In this document: positions 24,483-28,637 of the stretch, in pieces
Layout of the letters: each line of letters begins with the position of its first letter
Position numbering within the stretch: the stretch's first letter is position 1
NCBI GenBank assembly: GCA_023228865.1
Contig: JALOAH010000059.1
Coordinates: 1-28,637, forward strand
Direction of reading: 5' to 3'
From: Porticoccaceae bacterium
GTDB lineage: Bacteria > Pseudomonadota > Gammaproteobacteria > Pseudomonadales > Porticoccaceae
Length of the DNA: 28,637 bases
Notes under the pieces: generated by a model
Seen by the model: the letters and a program-made list of their open reading frames with translations, nothing else
Database searches by the model: none
Told to the model about the DNA's origin: nothing
Made by a program: the position numbers and the translations under genes

Positions 24483-26681
24483 TTAAAAGCGGTAATTAAC
24501 CCCCACATAAACTGAGCGCCCCATGCCGGGTACCGCCGTTCCCCAGGGTACGTCTGTGGCGGCCATGGTTTTGCCCTGACCCACATAGGCGCCGCCCAGC
24601 GGCAGGTTGTATTGGCGGTCGAGGCTGTTTTCTATGCCCATGTCGACGCGAACCTGCTGCCAGGTAAAGCTGCTGCGCAGGTTGACAAGGGCGTAACCCG
24701 ACGTGGCCACTTCGTTGCGCACTGCGGCTGTATCATCCTTGGCGCTGACCCATTGAATATCTGCTGTGTTTGTCCAGTTGCCGCTGCTGTGTTCCAGCGT
24801 GAGTGTGGCGTTCAGGGGCATGATGTTGTAGAGGTTGTCCCCTGTGGTTCTATTTTCGCCGTCGACATAGTTGACAAGGGCGCGCACGCTGAATGAGCCG
24901 AGACCGTCAATAACGGCAAGATGGCGAAAACCGGAAATATCGACGCCGTAGAGGCGGGCATCATTATTGGCAAAGGTCAGGTAGCGAAAACCGGGGGCAG
25001 CATTGGCGGTGACGCAGGCCATGGCGGTGCAGGGGGTGGCGTCGATATAGTCATCCACGTCGCTGATAAAGGGAGTGATAACCAGCTGCCAGTGCTGGCG
25101 GCCGCTGTCGTGCCAGTCTGCGGTCAGGCTCAGGGTGTGGGCAACTTCGGTGTCCAGATCCAGGTTGCCGACATAACCGTTACCGTCCCCGGCCAGGTTG
25201 ATCATGCGCATGGCCATGCCCAGAGTCGACCAGGTATAGCGCTCATACAGGTTGGGCGAACGGGTTTTGCGGGCGAGACCGAGGTCATAGCTTTGGGTGG
25301 CGCTGGGGGTGAAACGCACCAGGGCGCTGAAATCCCAGTTGTCATCGGATCTGCTGTGTTCCCTGCGGTTGAAGGCAAGGGCGTCGGCGTTGTACATCAT
25401 GCTGTAACCCTGAACATCGCCGCTGTCCATTTTCACCTGTTCGTAGCGAACGCCGACGATGGTGAGCCATTGAGAATCCCATTGGCTTTGCAGTTCGCCA
25501 AAAAGGGCATAGCGATCCCGTTCGCCATCGCTGATATTCGCGAAGGTGTTGGGCGCCATCATCATTCCCGAGCCCGCTGGCGGCCACCAGTCGTCGAGGC
25601 GATACAGCTGCACTTCGCCACCGATTTTCAGCAGGTCGCGGTCGCTGAGGTTGTAGTCGAGGTGAAGGTTTACACCGCTATTTTCCCCTTCCGTTTCCAT
25701 GGGCATGCCCGGGGCATCCCCGTACCAGAATTGTTTATCGTCACCAAAATTCATGCTGTGGCGGGTGCGCTCGTAATAGATGCGGGATTCCACCTTGCCC
25801 CAGTCGTAATCGCCCCGATGTTTCACCGCCACCTGAGTGCTGGTATTGTCGGTCATATCCATGCGCTGATTGGGAAATCCCTGGTAGGGAATATGCTGGT
25901 AACCAAGCTCAAGATCGAAGAAATGGTTGTCTTTTTGCAGCGCCAGCCCCAGCCTGTGGTTGTGGCTCTCATAGGCGGATGAACCCACTTCGTCCCCTTC
26001 CAGCCAGTCGCGGCCGAGGGCGGCGGGTTCTGCGGCTTTAAATGCCCTGGCGGCACTGTAATTATCGGATTTTCCGTAGGCGCCGCTGTAGCGAAGGCTG
26101 AGCAGATGATTGGCTACTGCGAGGGAGAGATTGGCGCCATTGCCATTGCCGTTGGAGCGGTAGAAGGCGCCAGCCTCGCCGTCACTGATAATCGTCCCGG
26201 CACTGCTGGCAAATTCCGGCTCGGCGGAGTTGACGACAATGGAGCCGCCAATACTGTCGCCCCCCAGACTCACGGGACTGACGCCCGCATACACCTCGAT
26301 GCTGTCGATATGGGTCGGATCAATATAGGACAGGGGCGGGTTCATATGGTTGCCGCAGGCGGACACCAGATCCATGCCGTCCACCTTGATGCGCAGGCGG
26401 TCATCGCCGAGGCCGCGAATGGCGGGTAGGCTCGACAGCCCTCCGGCGCCGTAAAGGCTGACGCCCGGAATATTGCGCAAAAGTGCCGCGCTGTCACTGG
26501 TGGTGGCGCGCTGCCAGTAAAAATCGTTTTTTTCCAGCAGCTGACTGCCGGGGAGGCTGCCGGGTTCCGGTGCTGTTACCAGAATATCGGTAATGTTGTC
26601 GCTCCCTTGTTGGGGAGCGCCATTTGCCAGGGTAGAGCCAGCCACAAGCGCTGACAACACTGCGTACCTTGTTAATTTCAT
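24483..26681 (-). CDS. oprC: OprC/NosA-like TonB-dependent copper receptor
   Basis: The 732-residue outer-membrane receptor has a signal peptide (about 1-21), a TonB box region (ITDILVTA), a plug domain (about 50-155) and a beta-barrel ending VYVGVNYRF. The plug has DLVSACGNHMNPPLSYIDP, and the CxxxM (Cys109, Met113) matches the copper-binding Cys/Met pair of P. aeruginosa OprC. The barrel has RHSMNFGDD with HxM (His308, Met310), matching the second part of that site. Further Met-rich loops occur (G-M-M-M, P-G-M-P-M, G-M-A-M-R-M). These residues support copper uptake rather than siderophore transport. It is monocistronic and divergent from an aldo/keto reductase. Its upstream region has a TTGTCGC repeat and a TGACAA/TTGTC dyad resembling CusR/CopR boxes. 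The barrel and plug are full length. Confidence 0.92.
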   Translation of the reverse strand: MKLTRYAVLSALVAGSTLANGAPQQGSDNITDILVTAPEPGSLPGSQLLEKNDFYWQRATTSDSAALLRNIPGVSLYGAGGLSSLPAIRGLGDDRLRIKVDGMDLVSACGNHMNPPLSYIDPTHIDSIEVYAGVSPVSLGGDSIGGSIVVNSAEPEFASSAGTIISDGEAGAFYRSNGNGNGANLSLAVANHLLSLRYSGAYGKSDNYSAARAFKAAEPAALGRDWLEGDEVGSSAYESHNHRLGLALQKDNHFFDLELGYQHIPYQGFPNQRMDMTDNTSTQVAVKHRGDYDWGKVESRIYYERTRHSMNFGDDKQFWYGDAPGMPMETEGENSGVNLHLDYNLSDRDLLKIGGEVQLYRLDDWWPPAGSGMMMAPNTFANISDGERDRYALFGELQSQWDSQWLTIVGVRYEQVKMDSGDVQGYSMMYNADALAFNRREHSRSDDNWDFSALVRFTPSATQSYDLGLARKTRSPNLYERYTWSTLGMAMRMINLAGDGNGYVGNLDLDTEVAHTLSLTADWHDSGRQHWQLVITPFISDVDDYIDATPCTAMACVTANAAPGFRYLTFANNDARLYGVDISGFRHLAVIDGLGSFSVRALVNYVDGENRTTGDNLYNIMPLNATLTLEHSSGNWTNTADIQWVSAKDDTAAVRNEVATSGYALVNLRSSFTWQQVRVDMGIENSLDRQYNLPLGGAYVGQGKTMAATDVPWGTAVPGMGRSVYVGVNYRF

Positions 26682-26698
26682 CAGATGTCCCGAAAAAT

Positions 26699-26714
26699 AC
26701 CGTTAATAAACGGT
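26699..26714. promoter_or_regulatory. Inverted repeat in the copper receptor leader
   Basis: ACCGTT-AATA-AACGGT is a perfect 6-bp inverted repeat centred about 25 bases before the receptor ATG. It could be an operator or an mRNA hairpin near the ribosome binding site. Confidence 0.35.
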
Positions 26715-26736
26715 GCCAATGGTAGGAAAAATCAGG

Positions 26737-26764
26737 TTGTCGCGGAATGTGACAAATTGTCGCA
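26737..26764 (-). promoter_or_regulatory. TTGTCGC direct repeat and TGACAA/TTGTC dyad upstream of the copper receptor
   Basis: TTGTCGC occurs at 26737-26743 and 26757-26763, exactly 20 bases apart (about two helical turns). The second copy is part of the dyad TGTGACAAATTGTCGCA (26748-26764; arms match at 7 of 8). The TGACAA-N-TTGTC core is close to the CusR/CopR copper-response box TGACAA-N2-TTGTCA, but with one spacer base instead of two. It lies 56-83 bases before the oprC-like start. Confidence 0.5.
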
Positions 26765-26904
26765 CCGGTGGCTGATGGCAGGCTCTGGTGTCCCTTTCTT
26801 TCTGGTGCCAAAGCCGCTTTTCTGGTACAAGGACACCTCTGTCTATAAAACCTGAAATGTCGATTTGTCATCGACACAGGCAAGCCCGTAGCGCCGCTAT
26901 AAAT

Positions 26905-26918
26905 AGCGCCTGGGCGCT
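26905..26918 (+). other. Leader hairpin before the aldo/keto reductase gene
   Basis: AGCGCC-TG-GGCGCT is a GC-rich 6-bp inverted repeat ending about 34 bases before the ATG. A TATAAA at 26898-26903 could be a -10 element, but no matching -35 is clear. Confidence 0.3.
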
Positions 26919-26952
26919 TTATTCAAAATCTAAACCAATCAGGAAAACACAG

Positions 26953-27966
26953 ATGAAAAAAAATCGACTCGGTAAAAGCGGCATTGTTGTCTCTGAAATC
27001 TGTATGGGCACAATGACCTTTGGCAGTCAGGCCGACGAGCGCATGGCATTTGATATTCTCGACAAGTCTTTTGATGCGGGCATTGATTTTTACGATACCG
27101 CAGAAATTTACCCGATTCCGCCAAAGGCTGAGTGGGTGGGGCGCACCGAGGAAATTGTTGGCCGCTGGCTCAAAACCAAAAATCGGGATGCCATTATCCT
27201 CGCCACTAAAGTGTGCGGCCCCAGTCACGGCTGGATTGAAGCGCCGGTGCGCGGCGCCAAAACCGGCCTCGACAGGCACCACATTATGAGAGCCGTGGAA
27301 GGCAGCCTGCGCCGACTGCAGACAGACTATATCGACCTCTATCAGAGCCATTGGCCGGATCACGGCATGGCCTACGAGGAAACATTGCGGGCTCTGGACG
27401 AGCTGGTGGTATCGGGAAAGGTGCGGATTATTGGTTGCAGCAATGAAACCGCCTGGGGGTTGACCAAAAGCCTGTGGCAGTCGGACATTAACGGACTGGC
27501 GCGCTACGAAACCATCCAGAATAATTTCAGTCTCAACAACCGGCGCTTTGAAGACGAGCTGGCGCAAGTGTGTCGCCAGGAGCAGGTCAGCCTGATTCCC
27601 TATTCCCCCCTGGCGGGAGGCGTGTTGAGCGGCAAATATAATACAGGCAACCCCCAGGGGGCGCGCTTCACCGAATACCTCAATGCGGGCGCACGTCAAA
27701 AAGCCATGCGCGCTCGTTTCGTCAATGACAGGTCGCTGGCATCTACAGCCAAATTTATGGATATCGCTGCAGAGATCGATATGCATCCGGTTACCCTGGC
27801 CACCGCCTGGAGCAAGCAGCACGATTTTGTCGCTTCAACCATCGTCGGCGCCAGCCACGAAAATCAGCTTGAGCCTATTTTTGCAGCCGCCGGCGTGGAG
27901 CTCGATCAGAATACCCTGGCTAAAATCGATGGCGCCAGCAAAGAAATTCTCTACCCCATGGGTTAA
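26953..27966 (+). CDS. Aldo/keto reductase (Tas-like)
   Basis: This 337-residue NADPH-dependent (alpha/beta)8-barrel oxidoreductase shows the catalytic tetrad: Asp and Tyr in IDFYDTAEIYP, Lys in ILATKVCGP, and His in LYQSHWPDH. The phosphate-binding end appears in FVASTIVGASHENQLEP. The length and the insert PIPPKAEWVGRTEEIVGRWL match the Tas/YgdS subgroup of bacterial aldo/keto reductases. AGGA lies nine bases before the ATG at 26953; the longer frame from 26788 runs through the promoter region and is rejected. It is divergent from the oprC-like gene, with 271 bases between. Shared regulation is possible but not evident. The physiological substrate is unknown. Confidence 0.92.
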   Translation: MKKNRLGKSGIVVSEICMGTMTFGSQADERMAFDILDKSFDAGIDFYDTAEIYPIPPKAEWVGRTEEIVGRWLKTKNRDAIILATKVCGPSHGWIEAPVRGAKTGLDRHHIMRAVEGSLRRLQTDYIDLYQSHWPDHGMAYEETLRALDELVVSGKVRIIGCSNETAWGLTKSLWQSDINGLARYETIQNNFSLNNRRFEDELAQVCRQEQVSLIPYSPLAGGVLSGKYNTGNPQGARFTEYLNAGARQKAMRARFVNDRSLASTAKFMDIAAEIDMHPVTLATAWSKQHDFVASTIVGASHENQLEPIFAAAGVELDQNTLAKIDGASKEILYPMG

Positions 27967-28276
27967 TAGCTTGCCTTGAAATCAATGTTTTCCCTGGCCA
28001 ACGCACATATGCCCGCCAAAAATTCGGCAACTGGTGCAATGGGGGTATCTTTAATGCCCCGTAGGATAAAGGGCTTGTAGGAAAATGCTTACGCCATATT
28101 CCGTATTTTACCTCTGTGGCGCGCCCGGCTAAGGGGGGATACTTAACCCGTCGCCGAGTGAATGGATTCACCCAGGGATGAGTTACGGACAGCAACCGCT
28201 AAACGGATTTAACGCTACAGGATGTAGACATTTTCAGGAAGAAAACTGCAGGGATTGATTTGCGGTGATGAAAAGA
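27967..28276 (+). other. Non-coding stretch leading to a strong terminator; possible sRNA or long 3' UTR
   Basis: No credible ORF is seen. Potential stems are 28042-28048 with 28054-28060 (GGGGTAT/ATGCCCC, loop CTTTA, one G-T pair) and GTGAAT-GG-ATTCAC within about 28157-28172. The stretch ends at an intrinsic terminator (28277-28300). A 310-base gene-free stretch with hairpins and a terminal T-run hairpin fits a small RNA or an extended 3' UTR of the aldo/keto reductase gene. I cannot identify a promoter with confidence or a known RNA family. Confidence 0.35.
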
Positions 28277-28300
28277 AGCCTCCTTCGGGGGGCTTTTTTT
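28277..28300 (+). terminator. Intrinsic terminator with UUCG loop, plus strand
   Basis: AGCCTCC-TTCG-GGGGGCT (28277-28294, one T-G pair) is followed by seven Ts (28294-28300). It is a strong plus-strand terminator. It closes whatever is transcribed across 27967-28276, including the aldo/keto reductase transcript if it reads through. Confidence 0.9.
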
Positions 28301-28531
28301 ATTGCTCTCCGAGTGTCACGGGGTTGCGATATCTGTTCTTCAGCCCTGGAAAAATACCTTGGGTGACCTCGTTGTCCTCGAGGTCATCAGGGCGATAGCT
28401 TGGTTTTCCGTTGCCAGGTTGCTGAACAATCACCTGCCGGCGCAATCCTCGACCCGCTTATTGGCTTGCGGATGCCTGGGGCAGCTGACTCAGCGGCTGC
28501 GGGGAAATACTATTGAGAATTACATAACCAC
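28301..28531. other. Intergenic stretch without an assignable gene
   Basis: A plus-strand frame covers most of it but has no ribosome binding site. A minus-strand frame from a GTG at 28433 to a TAA at 28299 gives a hydrophilic 44-residue product (VIVQQPGNGKPSYRPDDLED at its start) that reads like protein but matches nothing I recognise. Neither is supported enough to call. Confidence 0.3.
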
Positions 28532-28561
28532 ATGACATATATTCAGCCGCCACGGTATAAT
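28532..28561 (+). promoter_or_regulatory. Sigma-70 promoter of the last gene
   Basis: TATAAT at 28556-28561 is a perfect -10 hexamer. ATGACA at 28532-28537 matches five of six -35 positions, with an 18-base spacer. The predicted start near 28568 falls inside the leader hairpin, giving a leader of about 25 bases. Confidence 0.65.
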
Positions 28562-28562
28562 T

Positions 28563-28592
28563 GCCACATCTTTTCTACTTGGAGGATGTGGC
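28563..28592 (+). promoter_or_regulatory. Perfect inverted repeat around the ribosome binding site of the last gene
   Basis: GCCACATC (28563-28570) and GATGTGGC (28585-28592) are perfect 8-bp arms. The right arm abuts the ATG at 28593, and the GGAGG ribosome binding site (28581-28585) lies at the loop edge. It could be a DNA operator next to the promoter or, if transcription starts at or before its left arm, an mRNA hairpin affecting initiation. Confidence 0.5.
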
Positions 28593-28637
28593 ATGGCAGC
28601 AGCGATGGACGCAGCATCAAAACGCCGAGTGCGAGCT
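28593..28637 (+). CDS. Start of an unidentified gene, cut by the window edge
   Basis: The ATG at 28593 follows GGAGG by seven bases and a good promoter, so a real gene begins here. Only 15 codons are present (MAAAMDAASKRRVRA): an Ala-rich start followed by a basic patch. This is too short to identify. The basic N-terminus would suit a nucleic-acid-binding protein, but that is a guess. Confidence 0.6.
   Translation, partial: MAAAMDAASKRRVRA

Noticed and set aside
24921..25982. 353-codon plus-strand ORF antisense to the copper receptor
   Set aside because: It is repetitive in Val/Gly/His and has no motif. It mirrors the codon pattern of the receptor on the other strand.
28302..28535. 77-codon plus-strand ORF after the terminator
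   Set aside because: It starts without a ribosome binding site, runs over the next promoter and resembles no family. The minus-strand 44-codon frame is equally unsupported.

Overview
The window looks like a chromosomal segment of a free-living, probably marine or aquatic gammaproteobacterium of the Cellvibrionales/Spongiibacteraceae/pseudomonad type. This is inferred from the gene families present: ATP-dependent PckA, a GlrK-QseG-GlrR two-component cassette, an OprC-type copper receptor, AidB and YchJ. No rRNA, tRNA, CRISPR array, complete insertion sequence or phage module is visible.

Layout. 1-640: a short minus-strand unit with a small ribbon-helix-helix protein and an unknown 62-aa ORF. 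642-2267: pckA (minus), divergent from a truncated SulP anion permease (2411-2740) that still has a promoter, an operator-like palindrome and a ribosome binding site. 3115-4821: a CPA2 K+/H+ antiporter with a Rossmann regulatory domain. 5199-10125: a tightly coupled RND efflux operon (lipoprotein adaptor, inner-membrane pump, TetR regulator). 10390-11115: an unrecognised membrane protein preceded by a nine-G tract. 11218-11925: an orphan SdhB paralogue. 12118-15274: an acyl-CoA dehydrogenase plus nitronate monooxygenase unit, divergent from a LysR regulator. 15395-18520: a small basic ORF, an isochorismatase-family hydrolase, aidB and ychJ. 18792-20189 (minus): small envelope genes encoding a DUF1328-like membrane peptide, a lipoprotein, an outer-membrane barrel and a periplasmic EF-hand protein. 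20486-23777: glrK-qseG-glrR. 23964-24275: a conserved hypothetical. 24483-26681: oprC-like copper receptor (minus). 26953-27966: aldo/keto reductase. 27967-28592: mostly non-coding sequence with a strong terminator. The final bases begin another gene.

The most notable signal lies between the EF-hand gene and glrK. A perfect sigma-54 -24/-12 promoter (20261-20276, minus) faces the EF-hand gene. Two identical TGTTG-N8-CAACA dyads sit about 97 and 162 bp upstream of its predicted start, with an IHF-like site between them. The divergent operon encodes GlrR, a sigma-54-dependent activator with an intact GAFTGA motif. In enterobacteria the GlrR target beside glrK is the small RNA gene glmY; here the target appears to be a secreted calcium-binding protein, possibly leading into a set of envelope genes.

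Other points of interest are the G9 tract whose length sets the reading frame of a possible N-terminal extension, the SdhB paralogue with arginine in place of the quinone-site histidine, the copper receptor with both copper-binding motifs and a repeated promoter element, and a small family of inverted-repeat elements.
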